Shown: positions 52,729-61,570, numbered from the stretch's first letter. The stretch is 64,000 nucleotides of DNA from Erythrobacter sanguineus (GCA_945878845.1 CAMCUB010000004.1:1-64000); one strand, 5' to 3'. The notes: generated by a model not told the origin, from the sequence alone. Translations and numbers: made by a program.

Positions 52729-53102
52729 TGACCGCAGGGCCTTCCGATCCTGTGCAAAACAAGGGGCAGCCGGGACTCGTCTCGGCTGCCCTTTCCGGTT
52801 TGTGCCCCCGCTGCGGCGCGAAGACGCTTTTTTCCGAACCGGCCGGGCTGGCGGAGGAATGTGCGAACTGCGGGCTCGATTTCTTCGCGCTGGAGCGCGG
52901 CGGGCGCTTTGTCGGCGTGGTGACGATGCTGCTGGCGCTGGCGCTGATCATGGCCGCACTGGCGGTCGACGAATGGCTGCGCCCGCCCTTGTGGGCCAGC
53001 CTCGTGGTCTGGGGGCCGGTTACGGTCGGCTGCGTGATCGGCGCGCTTCGCATCTACAAGACCATGTGGGTCTATCACCAATACGAGGAACGCTCCGAAT
53101 GA
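52728..53102 (+). CDS. DUF983 family protein
   Basis: GLCPRCGAKTLF...CANCGLDF zinc-ribbon plus two TM segments. Confidence 0.9.
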   Translation: MTAGPSDPVQNKGQPGLVSAALSGLCPRCGAKTLFSEPAGLAEECANCGLDFFALERGGRFVGVVTMLLALALIMAALAVDEWLRPPLWASLVVWGPVTVGCVIGALRIYKTMWVYHQYEERSE

Positions 53103-53662
53103 CCGCCCGCCGCGTGCCGATTTTTGCGACCATCGTGGTGATAGCGGCGGTGCTCACCATGGTGGCGCTGGGTGTCTGGCAGTTGGGGCGCCGGGCCGAG
53201 AAAGAGGCCCTGCTTGCCAGCTACACGGCAGCAGCGGGTGAGAACGGGGTCGTTCCCTTCCCGATCGCAGGCGACGGCGCCGATGTCTGGTTCCGCCGCA
53301 GCGAGGTCGAATGCCTCGGCGCACCGGTGATCGAACCTGTCGCAGGCACTGCGGCGAGCGGCCAGAAGGGCTGGGTGCAACGCGCGAGCTGCAAGGTGAG
53401 CGGGGATGCCGTCGTCCCGGTCGATCTCGGTTTCAGCCGTGACCTTGCCAAGCCCGCTTGGCCGGGCGGTAAGCTCACCGGCGTAATCGCCCCCGGTCCG
53501 CGCCTTGTCGCCGACCCGCCGATTGCCGGTTTGCAGCCCATGGCCAAGCCCGATCCCGGCGACTTGCCCAACAACCACCTCGCCTATGCCGGGCAGTGGT
53601 TCTTCTTCGCCCTGACCGCGCTTGTCATCTACGTGCTGGCATTGCGGCGGCGAGGGCGCTAG
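53099..53662 (+). CDS. SURF1 family cytochrome oxidase biogenesis protein
   Basis: VALGVWQLGRRAEKEALL; NNHLAYAGQWFFFALTALVIYVLAL. Confidence 0.9.
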   Translation: MTARRVPIFATIVVIAAVLTMVALGVWQLGRRAEKEALLASYTAAAGENGVVPFPIAGDGADVWFRRSEVECLGAPVIEPVAGTAASGQKGWVQRASCKVSGDAVVPVDLGFSRDLAKPAWPGGKLTGVIAPGPRLVADPPIAGLQPMAKPDPGDLPNNHLAYAGQWFFFALTALVIYVLALRRRGR

Positions 53663-53674
53663 TCGCCTTCGCAT

Positions 53675-55084
53675 ATGCAATACGTCTCGACACGCGGCAG
53701 CGCACCGGCGCTCGATTTCGAAGGGGTGACGCTCGCTGGGCTAGCCAACGACGGGGGGCTCTATGTGCCCGCCGAGTGGCCGCGCTTCTCGGCCGACGAG
53801 ATCCGCTCCATGCGCGGCCTCGCCTATCCCGATCTCGCCGCGCGGATCATGGCGCCCTTTGTCACGCCCAGCCTGACCGAGGATGAACTCCTCGCCCTGT
53901 GCCACAAGGTCTATGGCGATTTCGGCCACGCTGCGGTCACCCCGCTGGTGCAGCTCGATAAGCAGCACTGGCTGCTCGAACTGTTCCACGGGCCGACGCT
54001 GGCGTTCAAGGACGTCGCACTGCAACTGCTCGGCCGCTTGTTCGAGAACTTCCTCGAGCGCCGCGGCGAGCGCCTGACCATCGTCGGCGCGACCAGCGGG
54101 GACACCGGCTCGGCGGCGATCCAGGCCGTGGCCGGGCTCGACCGGGTCGAAATCTTCATGCTCCACCCGCGCGGGCGGGTCAGCGACGTTCAGCGCCGCC
54201 AGATGACCACGGTGCGCGCGCCCAATGTCCACAACCTCGCCATCGAGGGCAGCTTCGACGACGCGCAGGCACACGTGAAGCGCATGTTCACCGATGGCGA
54301 CGTGATCCACACGCTGAACCTCGGCGCGGTCAATTCGATCAACTGGGCGCGGCTGATGGCGCAGGTGGTCTATTACTTCGCCAGCGCGCTCCAGCTTGGC
54401 GCGCCCGACCGCACCGTCGCTTACTCGGTGCCGACCGGCAATTTCGGCGACGTCTTCGCAGGCTATGTCGCCGCGAAGATGGGCCTTCCGATCGAGCGCC
54501 TGATCGTCGCCACCAACATCAACGACATCCTCCACCGCGCGCTCTCCAGCGGCGACTATTCGGCGGGCGGGGTGACCGCGACCATCACCCCCTCGATGGA
54601 CATTCAGGTCTCCTCCAATTTCGAGCGTCTGCTGTTCGACGCCGGCGGGCGTGACGGGGCGGCGATGGCCGAGCAGATGCGCGCCTTCGAAGCCTCCAAG
54701 GCGATGCAGCTCACCAACGCGCAAGCACAAGGCGCCTCCGCGCTGTTCACCAGCGCCCGCGCCGGCCAGACCGAGACTGCCCGCGCGCTGCAATGGGCCT
54801 ACCGCGCCTGCGGACGGGTGATCGATCCGCACACTGGCGTGGGCCTCCACGCCGCGCGCGCGCTGGCGGACAATGGCACCGTGCCCGCCGGCGTGCCGCT
54901 CGTCACCCTCGCCACCGCACACCCCGCCAAGTTCCCCGACGCGGTCGAGCGCGCGGTGGGCATGCGCCCGGCGCTCCCGGCGCGGGTCGGCGACCTGTTC
55001 GGGCGCGAGGAGAGCTTCGTCGAGATCCCCGGCGATTACGCCGCGACCCGCGACTACGTGCTCGGTCACGCCGGGAACGCCTGA
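53675..55084 (+). CDS. thrC: Threonine synthase
   Basis: MQYVSTRGSAPALDFEGVTLAGLANDGGLYVP; FHGPTLAFKDVALQLLG. Confidence 0.97.
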   Translation: MQYVSTRGSAPALDFEGVTLAGLANDGGLYVPAEWPRFSADEIRSMRGLAYPDLAARIMAPFVTPSLTEDELLALCHKVYGDFGHAAVTPLVQLDKQHWLLELFHGPTLAFKDVALQLLGRLFENFLERRGERLTIVGATSGDTGSAAIQAVAGLDRVEIFMLHPRGRVSDVQRRQMTTVRAPNVHNLAIEGSFDDAQAHVKRMFTDGDVIHTLNLGAVNSINWARLMAQVVYYFASALQLGAPDRTVAYSVPTGNFGDVFAGYVAAKMGLPIERLIVATNINDILHRALSSGDYSAGGVTATITPSMDIQVSSNFERLLFDAGGRDGAAMAEQMRAFEASKAMQLTNAQAQGASALFTSARAGQTETARALQWAYRACGRVIDPHTGVGLHAARALADNGTVPAGVPLVTLATAHPAKFPDAVERAVGMRPALPARVGDLFGREESFVEIPGDYAATRDYVLGHAGNA

Positions 55085-55986
55085 TGGCGCGCCTCGTCCA
55101 GCAGCCGCTGGTTATGGCGTGCGAGGGGTGGGACTCGTATCGCCTGCTCGACAGCGGGGCAGGGCGCAAGTGGGAGAGCTTCGGCCCCTACAGCTTCGTC
55201 CGCCCCGAGCCGCAGGCCCTGTGGCAGCCGCGCCAGCAGGATTGGCGCGCGGATGGCGAGTTCATTCCCGGATCGGACGAGGACGGCGGCGGGCGCTGGC
55301 AGTTCACGGGACAATTCACCGGACGCCTGCCTGACGAGGGCTGGGAGCTTGCGTGGAACGAGGTCCGCTTCACCGCGCGGCCCACACCTTTCCGCCACCT
55401 GCAATTCTTCCCCGACATGGCCCCGGTGTGGGACTGGATGCGCGGCCGCCTCGAGGGGATGGATGCGGCCGAGACCATGAACCTGTTCGGCTATACCGGC
55501 CTCGGCACGCTGGCGCTCTCGCGCCATGGCAAGGTGACGCATGTCGATGCCTCCAAGAAGTCGGTCGCCCAGGCGCGCGAGAACGCCGTGCTCTCGGGCA
55601 TGGCTGAGCGCCCGATCCGCTGGCTGACCGACGATGCCGCCAAGTTCACCGCGCGCGAGGTGCGGCGCGAGCGGCGCTATGACGGGATCATCCTCGATCC
55701 GCCGAAGTTCGGGCGCGGGCCCGAGGGCGAGGTGTGGCGGCTGGAGGAACACCTCCCCGGCCTCGTCACCGATTGCGCCCGGCTGCTCGACGGCGACAGC
55801 CGCTTCCTGTTCCTCACCGTCTATGCCGTGCGGATGAGCAGCCTTGCGATCGCGGGGCTGCTCGAAGAGGCGCTCGGGCACCTGCCGGGGGTGATCGAGC
55901 ACGGCGACCTCGCGGTGCGCGAAGAGGGCGAGGGCGGGCGGCTGCTGCCGACCGCGATCTTCGCCAGATGGAGCAATCCCGTCTAA
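55084..55986 (+). CDS. Class I SAM-dependent methyltransferase (RlmI/RlmK-like)
   Basis: MNLFGYTGLGTLALSRHGKVTHVDASKKSVAQARENAVLSG...DGIILDPPKFGRGP. Confidence 0.88.
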   Translation: MARLVQQPLVMACEGWDSYRLLDSGAGRKWESFGPYSFVRPEPQALWQPRQQDWRADGEFIPGSDEDGGGRWQFTGQFTGRLPDEGWELAWNEVRFTARPTPFRHLQFFPDMAPVWDWMRGRLEGMDAAETMNLFGYTGLGTLALSRHGKVTHVDASKKSVAQARENAVLSGMAERPIRWLTDDAAKFTAREVRRERRYDGIILDPPKFGRGPEGEVWRLEEHLPGLVTDCARLLDGDSRFLFLTVYAVRMSSLAIAGLLEEALGHLPGVIEHGDLAVREEGEGGRLLPTAIFARWSNPV

Positions 55987-55996
55987 GGGCGCTGCC

Positions 55997-56380
55997 ATGA
56001 CCGATTCGCTCACCCTTGAAGTCAATGATCTCGTCGTCGATGTCCTGACCGGCATCTATTCCGAGGAGACCGGCAAGCCCCAGCCGCTGCGCATCTCGAT
56101 CGCGGCGCGCTATGCCGTGGCCGATCGCTATGATCCCGACACGCCGCTCGAGGCTTCCAAGAACTACATGGACTTGAAGTTCGCCGCCTCCGAAGGCCTG
56201 CCCGCGGGCGTGCACTTCAAGCTGATCGAGGCGGTCGCGGACCATATCTGCGAGACCCTGTTCGTGGGCGACGCCAAGGTCGAGGCGGTGACGGTCAAGA
56301 TCGTCAAGCTCGCCATTGCCGAGGCGAACGAGCAGATCGGCATCACGCTCCATCGCCAGCGCCGTCCTGACCACGGTTGA
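55997..56380 (+). CDS. folB: Dihydroneopterin aldolase
   Basis: LEVNDLVVDVLTGIYSEETGKPQPLRISI; FKLIEAVADHICETLF; short FolB-like. Confidence 0.82.
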   Translation: MTDSLTLEVNDLVVDVLTGIYSEETGKPQPLRISIAARYAVADRYDPDTPLEASKNYMDLKFAASEGLPAGVHFKLIEAVADHICETLFVGDAKVEAVTVKIVKLAIAEANEQIGITLHRQRRPDHG

Positions 56381-56384
56381 GCGC

Positions 56385-56702
56385 ATGCAGCGGCAGCTCG
56401 AGATCGGCCTGCTGCCAGACGGCGCGCTTGATGCGCAGACCGCCTTCATGGCGCTCCACCTCGAGGCCGCGCGCGCACTGCTGGCCGACACCGCGACCAC
56501 CGCGCTCGCCATCGTCCTGCCGCCCGCCGCGCATGGCCACCGCGACTGGCGCCTCGCGCTCGCCCGCGATCTGGCGCGTGAAGTCGCTCCCAAGCGCGTC
56601 AATATTGTCTCCGGTCACCCTGGCGAGGCGCTCGCCGCCACATTGCGATTTTTGGCAGATGCGCCCGGGGTGACAGGGCAGTATCTGGTGTGCCATGAAT
56701 GA
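56385..56702 (+). CDS. Small hypothetical (possible Rossmann-like) protein
   Basis: 105 aa between folB and moaA, overlaps the moaA start by 8 nt; start uncertain. Confidence 0.6.
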   Translation: MQRQLEIGLLPDGALDAQTAFMALHLEAARALLADTATTALAIVLPPAAHGHRDWRLALARDLAREVAPKRVNIVSGHPGEALAATLRFLADAPGVTGQYLVCHE

Positions 56703-57753
56703 GCCCGTGTCGCTTTCCGAACCCCGCCAGCCCGACCTGATCCTCGTCGGGGATCGCCCGCGCCCGCTGGTCGATGGCTTCATGCGCCGCATCACCTATC
56801 TGCGCCTCTCGGTCACCGACCGCTGCGACTTGCGCTGCTCATATTGCATGCCCGAGCGCATGACCTTCCTCCCCAAGAAGGAGGTCCTCAGCCTCGAGGA
56901 GCTATACGAGCTTGCCACCGGCTTCATCGCGCGCGGCGTCACCAAGATCCGCATCACCGGGGGCGAGCCGCTGGTGCGGCGCGACATCATCGACCTGTTC
57001 GGCGCCTTGGGCCGCAGGCTCGGCGATGACCTCGAAGAGCTGACGCTGACCACCAACGGCACCCAGCTTGCGCAGCACGCCGACGCTTTGGCCAAGGCCG
57101 GGGTGCGGCGGGTCAACGTCTCGCTCGACACGCTCGACGCTGCGAAGTTCGCCGAACTCACCCGCCGCGACAGCCTGCCCCAGGTGCTCGAAGGCATCGC
57201 CGCGGCCAAGGCGGCCGGGATCAGGGTCAAGCTCAACGCCGTGGCGCTGAAGGGCGTCAACGAGGATGAGCTTCCCGACCTCATCGCCTGGGGCCACGCC
57301 CAAGGCCACGATGTCACTCTGATCGAGGTCATGCCGCTGGGCGATGTCGAGGAGGAGCGGCTCGACCAGTATCTGCCGCTCGACACCGTCCGCAGCGCGC
57401 TCGAGAGCCGCTGGACGCTGACCGACAGCGACCACAAGACCGGCGGCCCCTCGCGGTATGTCGACATCGCCGAGACCGGAGGCAGGCTCGGTTTCATCAC
57501 CCCGCACACCTCCAACTTCTGCTCCGGGTGCAACCGGCTTCGCGTCACCGCCACCGGCCAGCTGTACCCCTGCCTCGGCGGCGGCGAGCGGGTTGACCTG
57601 CGCGCCGCGCTGCGCTCGGACACGCCCGACGCCAGCCTCTCCGCCGCGCTCGACGAGGCGCTGCGGATCAAGCCCGAGAAGCACGCCTTCCGCATGGACC
57701 AGCGCGGCGCGGCCCCTGCTCTGGCGCGGCATATGTCGATGACCGGCGGCTGA
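56695..57753 (+). CDS. moaA: GTP 3',8-cyclase
   Basis: LRLSVTDRCDLRCSYCMPE radical-SAM motif; NFCSGCNRLRVTATGQLYPCL. Confidence 0.97.
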   Translation: MNEPVSLSEPRQPDLILVGDRPRPLVDGFMRRITYLRLSVTDRCDLRCSYCMPERMTFLPKKEVLSLEELYELATGFIARGVTKIRITGGEPLVRRDIIDLFGALGRRLGDDLEELTLTTNGTQLAQHADALAKAGVRRVNVSLDTLDAAKFAELTRRDSLPQVLEGIAAAKAAGIRVKLNAVALKGVNEDELPDLIAWGHAQGHDVTLIEVMPLGDVEEERLDQYLPLDTVRSALESRWTLTDSDHKTGGPSRYVDIAETGGRLGFITPHTSNFCSGCNRLRVTATGQLYPCLGGGERVDLRAALRSDTPDASLSAALDEALRIKPEKHAFRMDQRGAAPALARHMSMTGG

Positions 57754-57790
57754 GCATGCCGCCGCGTCATCGCAAGGAGCCCCGACCGGC

Positions 57791-58114
57791 ATGGCCCACC
57801 ATCCCCGCCAGCGCAGCATCGCGGTGCTCGCCGCGCCCACCGGCAGCGCGGCTGTGATCCGCGTCGTCTACCTCGGCAAGCTCGCCGATGTCGCGGGTAA
57901 GCCGGTGAGCGAGTTCGCTTCCAGCTCGGGCGATCTCGACTGGCCCGACCTGCTCGCCCTGTTCGACACCCATGTGCGCGAGGGGCTGGCCGCCGCCGTC
58001 CGCGACCCGCGCGTCAAGGTCGCGCTTAACGGCGCTGTGCTCGCCGATCGCGAGGCGCTGGTTGCGCGCCATGGTGACGAGATCGCGCTGCTCCCCCCCG
58101 TCTCGGGCGGCTGA
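57791..58114 (+). CDS. moaD: Molybdopterin synthase small subunit (MoaD/ThiS)
   Basis: IRVVYLGKLADVAG...DEIALLPPVSGG C-terminal GG; alternative GTG start at 57854. Confidence 0.88.
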   Translation: MAHHPRQRSIAVLAAPTGSAAVIRVVYLGKLADVAGKPVSEFASSSGDLDWPDLLALFDTHVREGLAAAVRDPRVKVALNGAVLADREALVARHGDEIALLPPVSGG

Positions 58115-58117
58115 GCC

Positions 58118-58588
58118 GTGCCCCATCGCGACATCCGCCTGCTGACCGAGCCCTTCAATCCCGGCACGCTGATCGGCCCGTTCACGCAGGCCAATCCGGG
58201 CCTCGGGGGCGTGTGCACCTTCGTGGGCGAGGTGCGCTTTGATGAGGGCGTCGAGGCGCTGGAACTCACCCATTACGAGCCGCTGACCCTCCCCGGCATG
58301 CACGAGCTGGCCGACCGCGCCTTTGCCCGCTTCGCCCTGATGGGCCTGCTGATGGTCCACCGCGTCGGCGTGATGCGCCCGGGCGAGCCGATCGTCTGCG
58401 TCTCGGCCGCCGCGCTCCACCGCCGCGATGCCATCGACGCGGTCGACTTCTGCATGGATCACTTGAAGAGCGCCGCGTGGTTCTGGAAGCGCGAGAAACG
58501 GGCGGGCGAGTGGCACTGGATCGAGCCGCGCCAACAGGACCACAGCGATCTCGCCCGCTGGCACACGCCGCGTGTTGGAGACACATGA
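58118..58588 (+). CDS. moaE: Molybdopterin synthase catalytic subunit
   Basis: GGVCTFVGEVR...LELTHYEPL...HRVGVMRPGEPIVCVSAAALHRRDAIDAVDFCMDHLKSAAWFWKRE; GTG start. Confidence 0.94.
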   Translation: MPHRDIRLLTEPFNPGTLIGPFTQANPGLGGVCTFVGEVRFDEGVEALELTHYEPLTLPGMHELADRAFARFALMGLLMVHRVGVMRPGEPIVCVSAAALHRRDAIDAVDFCMDHLKSAAWFWKREKRAGEWHWIEPRQQDHSDLARWHTPRVGDT

Positions 58589-58720
58589 GACACAGTATAA
58601 AGGCCAAATAACCTTCCCCTGCGCGGGCGATATCCAAGGGGCCTGAACAGGGTAGGGAAGGGCGGGTATCCGGTTCATCCGCCAGTGTGTGACACAAGGC
58701 AGGCGAGTAGGAAAATTCTA
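58570..58720. ncRNA. Candidate structured RNA/3'UTR element, copy B
   Basis: Same 24-mer as 40151-40174; overlaps the moaE stop codon; CCTTCCC (58613) can pair with GGGAAGG downstream; strand undetermined. Confidence 0.4.
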
Positions 58721-58734
58721 TCGCGCCGCCCTAT

Positions 58735-58748
58735 TTGACCCCGATCAA
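58735..58748 (+). promoter_or_regulatory. FNR/FixK-type binding site
   Basis: TTGAC-CCCG-ATCAA; a -10-like TGCATAAAT lies at the spacing expected for a class II (-41.5) site. Confidence 0.78.
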
Positions 58749-58773
58749 AGCAGCCCCGCGCTCGCTTGCATAA

Positions 58774-58797
58774 ATCCTTTCCAACAACGGAAAGGAT
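58774..58797 (+). promoter_or_regulatory. Hairpin overlapping the SD of the downstream gene
   Basis: Perfect 9-bp inverted repeat ATCCTTTCC-AACAAC-GGAAAGGAT; 3' arm contains AAAGGA 7 nt before ATG 58804. Confidence 0.65.
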
Positions 58798-58803
58798 CAC
58801 ACC

Positions 58804-59244
58804 ATGAGCCACATCGTCCACGATCTCATCGCCAGCGGTGACGCGCGCATCGTCGCGCAGCCGGAAGCCACAGCGCCTGTCCGCCACCAGGTCGAGGCCG
58901 ACCGCAATTTCGGGCTCCCCACGGCGCTCTACGGCGCGACCGTGGCGGGCTATCTCGGCTTTCTGCTGGTGGTCGGCAGCGCCTTCGCCAATCCGGTGCT
59001 GGCGATCCCGATGGCGATCTTCGTGGTGTTCATCATCGCCGGCTTCGGCATCCCCGCGATCTGGACGCGGCTGGCGGGCAATGCTTCGGAGCCGCAGACC
59101 CTCGGCGAGTTCGAGGCGCGCGGCATCCAGACCGCCACCGGCCGCCTCGCGGCGAAGGACGCGACCATTCAGGTGCTGATCCTGCCGGTGCTGCTGGTGG
59201 TCTGGGGTCTCACACTGGCGGTGATCGCCGCGCTGGTGCGCTGA
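58804..59244 (+). CDS. Small integral membrane protein, unknown function
   Basis: 146 aa, three hydrophobic segments; good SD; downstream of FNR box. Confidence 0.82.
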   Translation: MSHIVHDLIASGDARIVAQPEATAPVRHQVEADRNFGLPTALYGATVAGYLGFLLVVGSAFANPVLAIPMAIFVVFIIAGFGIPAIWTRLAGNASEPQTLGEFEARGIQTATGRLAAKDATIQVLILPVLLVVWGLTLAVIAALVR

Positions 59245-59343
59245 CCCCACCTGTTCTGGCCCGACAAGCTCCCCTCGGGGCGGCGGCACCTCTCCCCCGC
59301 TGCCGCCCCGAACCCTTTCGGAGCATGCCTACGCCCGCTCCGC

Positions 59344-59396
59344 CTCTCCATTCGGCCGCCACGTGTACCATCGGGGTATGGCGGCCGGGTGGAGAG
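59344..59396. repeat. Long inverted repeat between convergent genes
   Basis: CTCTCCA-tt-CGGCCGCCA ... TGGCGGCCG-gg-TGGAGAG, plus inner TACC/GGTA. Confidence 0.8.
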
Positions 59397-59417
59397 ACGC
59401 GGCGGGCGCCTGCGTTC

Positions 59418-60107
59418 CTACCGTCCCGAAATATCCTGCAGCAGCCCCGCATCGAGCAGCGCGATGCCGCGTTTCCCCTCGCGCTGGATCGCGCCCATGT
59501 CCTCAAGCTCGCCCAGCTTGCGGCTGACGGTCTCGATGGTGAGCCCCAGCATGTTGGCGATCTCGCCGCGGGTCAGGGGCAGTTCGAAATGCGACGCCAC
59601 ATGGCACGAGCTGTCGCTCGCGGCGGCTGCGAAATCGTGGAGCAGGGCGGCCAGCCGCGCCTCGGCGCTGGCGTGGCCGGTGAGTTCGAGCAGGTTGCGC
59701 GTCGCCAGCAGATCCGCCTGGCTGCGGCGCAGCAGCGCGCGGGCGAGCGCGGGGTAATCCTCGATCGCGCGTTCGATGTCGCCGCGCGCGAAGGTACACA
59801 GCCGGCTCTCGGTCAGCGCCACCACGTCGTGATGCGCAAAGGGCGCGAACAGCTCGCCGATGAAGCCTGCGGGGTGGACGAGCGCGAGGATCTGCTCGTT
59901 GCCATCGACATCGATCGCCGAGACCTTCAATGCGCCGGTCAGCAGGGTGGCGCAGGCGGCTTCCTCGTCCCCGGCCGCAAACAGCATCTCGCCGCGCTTC
60001 AGCGTTCGCGTGCGGCCTGCGGCGGCCATCGCGTCACGTTCTTCGGAGGTGAGCACCGCGCAGGCGGCGGTCTCTTTCACCGGGCAGGTGCTGCACGCAA
60101 GGTTCAT
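59418..60107 (-). CDS. Crp/Fnr family regulator, FNR-type (Fe-S) oxygen sensor
   Basis: MNLACSTCPVKETAAC (C-x2-C-x7-C) plus later Cys in ESRLCTFARG; C-terminal HTH LTRGEIANMLGLTIETVSRKLGELE. Confidence 0.92.
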   Translation of the reverse strand: MNLACSTCPVKETAACAVLTSEERDAMAAAGRTRTLKRGEMLFAAGDEEAACATLLTGALKVSAIDVDGNEQILALVHPAGFIGELFAPFAHHDVVALTESRLCTFARGDIERAIEDYPALARALLRRSQADLLATRNLLELTGHASAEARLAALLHDFAAAASDSSCHVASHFELPLTRGEIANMLGLTIETVSRKLGELEDMGAIQREGKRGIALLDAGLLQDISGR

Positions 60108-60607
60108 GATCCCATCACTCCCCACAATCGGGCGATAATCTCGTCCTCACGGGCGAGGGTGGCGGCGACTTCGGTTTGGACGGCGGTGAGCGCCGGGTCA
60201 GGGCTGAGGGCGCCCGCTGCCTCGGCAGCGAGGGTGTCGAGCGCGGCGAGCGCAAGCGCGGTCCGCCCGCGCTGGGCATCGAGATCGGCGAGCGCGATCA
60301 ACGCGGCGGCGCGGGCGTTGCTCTCGGCGGACTGACCGGCTGCCGCGCGGGCAAGCTGGTCCGCTTCTCCGGCGCGCGCGGCAAAGGCGCTGTCCGCGCT
60401 CGCGGCCGCGGCGCGCAGCTCGGCAAGACGGGCAGCGCTTGTCGCGGGGCGAATCGGGGTGGGCGCAGGCGCTGGAGCCACGGGGGCCGCGCCGGTCTCG
60501 AACGGGCGCATTGCCAGCGAGGGGTAGTCGCCCGGCGTCGCCGCACAGGCGGCAAGCCCCGCAGCAAGCGAGGCGATAAGGACGGATTTTGTCAGTGGTG
60601 CGCGCAT
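60104..60607 (-). CDS. Hypothetical lipoprotein
   Basis: LIASLAAGLAACAATPG lipobox; ATGA overlap with the FNR gene. Confidence 0.7.
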   Translation of the reverse strand: MRAPLTKSVLIASLAAGLAACAATPGDYPSLAMRPFETGAAPVAPAPAPTPIRPATSAARLAELRAAAASADSAFAARAGEADQLARAAAGQSAESNARAAALIALADLDAQRGRTALALAALDTLAAEAAGALSPDPALTAVQTEVAATLAREDEIIARLWGVMGS

Positions 60608-60707
60608 AAAGATCCCATGTCCCGTTACCATGACACTTGGCGATGGCAAAGAGTCGTGACGCAGGCGTTCGTCCCACTTTTTGGTGACGCCGCGCGTGCG
60701 AGGGGCG

Positions 60708-60736
60708 TTGACTTGGCCCCGCCTTTCCCCTAACGG
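60708..60736 (+). promoter_or_regulatory. Putative housekeeping promoter of rplU-rpmA
   Basis: TTGACT - 17 nt - TAACGG. Confidence 0.4.
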
Positions 60737-60749
60737 CACGCATCCTTTA

Positions 60750-60774
60750 CGGGGCTGCATCTTCGCAAGCCCCG
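60750..60774 (+). promoter_or_regulatory. rplU 5' leader hairpin
   Basis: CGGGGC TGC ATCTTC GCA A GCCCCG stem-loop in the L21 leader. Confidence 0.45.
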
Positions 60775-60843
60775 CATTGCCGTTCGGTTTTTGTGGCGCA
60801 AGCACCTGGGCCGGACACTGCACAGACAAGAGAGTTTAGAGCC

Positions 60844-61221
60844 ATGTTCGCTGTAGTGCGCACGGGCGGCAAGCAATATCGGGTTGCCGCCGGAGACAAG
60901 ATTGCCGTTGAAAAGCTCGCAGGCGAAGCCGGCGACACGATCACGCTGGGCGACGTCCTGCTGGCCGGTGAAGGCGAGACCCTCGCCGATGCCGGTTCGG
61001 TGACCGTCTCGGCCGAGATCATCGCCCAAGCCAAGAGCGAGAAGGTGATCGTCTTCAAGAAGCGTCGCCGCCACAATTATCGCCGCAAGAACGGCCACCG
61101 CCAGCAGATGACCCTGCTGCGCATCACGGCTGTCGGCGCTGCCGCTGCCGAGAAGCCGAAGAAGGCTGCCGCCAAGAAGACCAAGACCGAAGACGCCCCC
61201 GCGGCGGCCTCGGCCGAATAA
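60844..61221 (+). CDS. rplU: 50S ribosomal protein L21
   Basis: [30 protein letters not shown]...[20 protein letters not shown]. Confidence 0.97.
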   Translation: MFAVVRTGGKQYRVAAGDKIAVEKLAGEAGDTITLGDVLLAGEGETLADAGSVTVSAEIIAQAKSEKVIVFKKRRRHNYRRKNGHRQQMTLLRITAVGAAAAEKPKKAAAKKTKTEDAPAAASAE

Positions 61222-61233
61222 GGAGCCCGCACC

Positions 61234-61503
61234 ATGGCACATAAGAAAGCAGGCGGTTCGTCGCGTAACGGTCGTGATTCGGCCGGTCGTCGCCTTGGCG
61301 TGAAGAAGTTCGGCGGTCAGGAAGTGATCGGCGGCAACATCATCATCCGTCAGCGCGGCACCCGCGTGTACCCGGGCGTGAACGTGGGCATGGGCAAGGA
61401 CCACACCCTCTACTCGCTCGCCGAAGGCGTCGTGCGATTCCACGCCGGCAAGCTCGGCCGCAAGTACGTCTCGGTAGACGTCATGGCCGAAGCCGCCGAA
61501 TAA
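61234..61503 (+). CDS. rpmA: 50S ribosomal protein L27
   Basis: [28 protein letters not shown]. Confidence 0.98.
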   Translation: MAHKKAGGSSRNGRDSAGRRLGVKKFGGQEVIGGNIIIRQRGTRVYPGVNVGMGKDHTLYSLAEGVVRFHAGKLGRKYVSVDVMAEAAE

Positions 61504-61570
61504 GCGGACGATTCGCGCAAGGGATCGTCCGGCAAGGATGGTCCCGGTGGGTGCAAGGCCCACCATTCGA

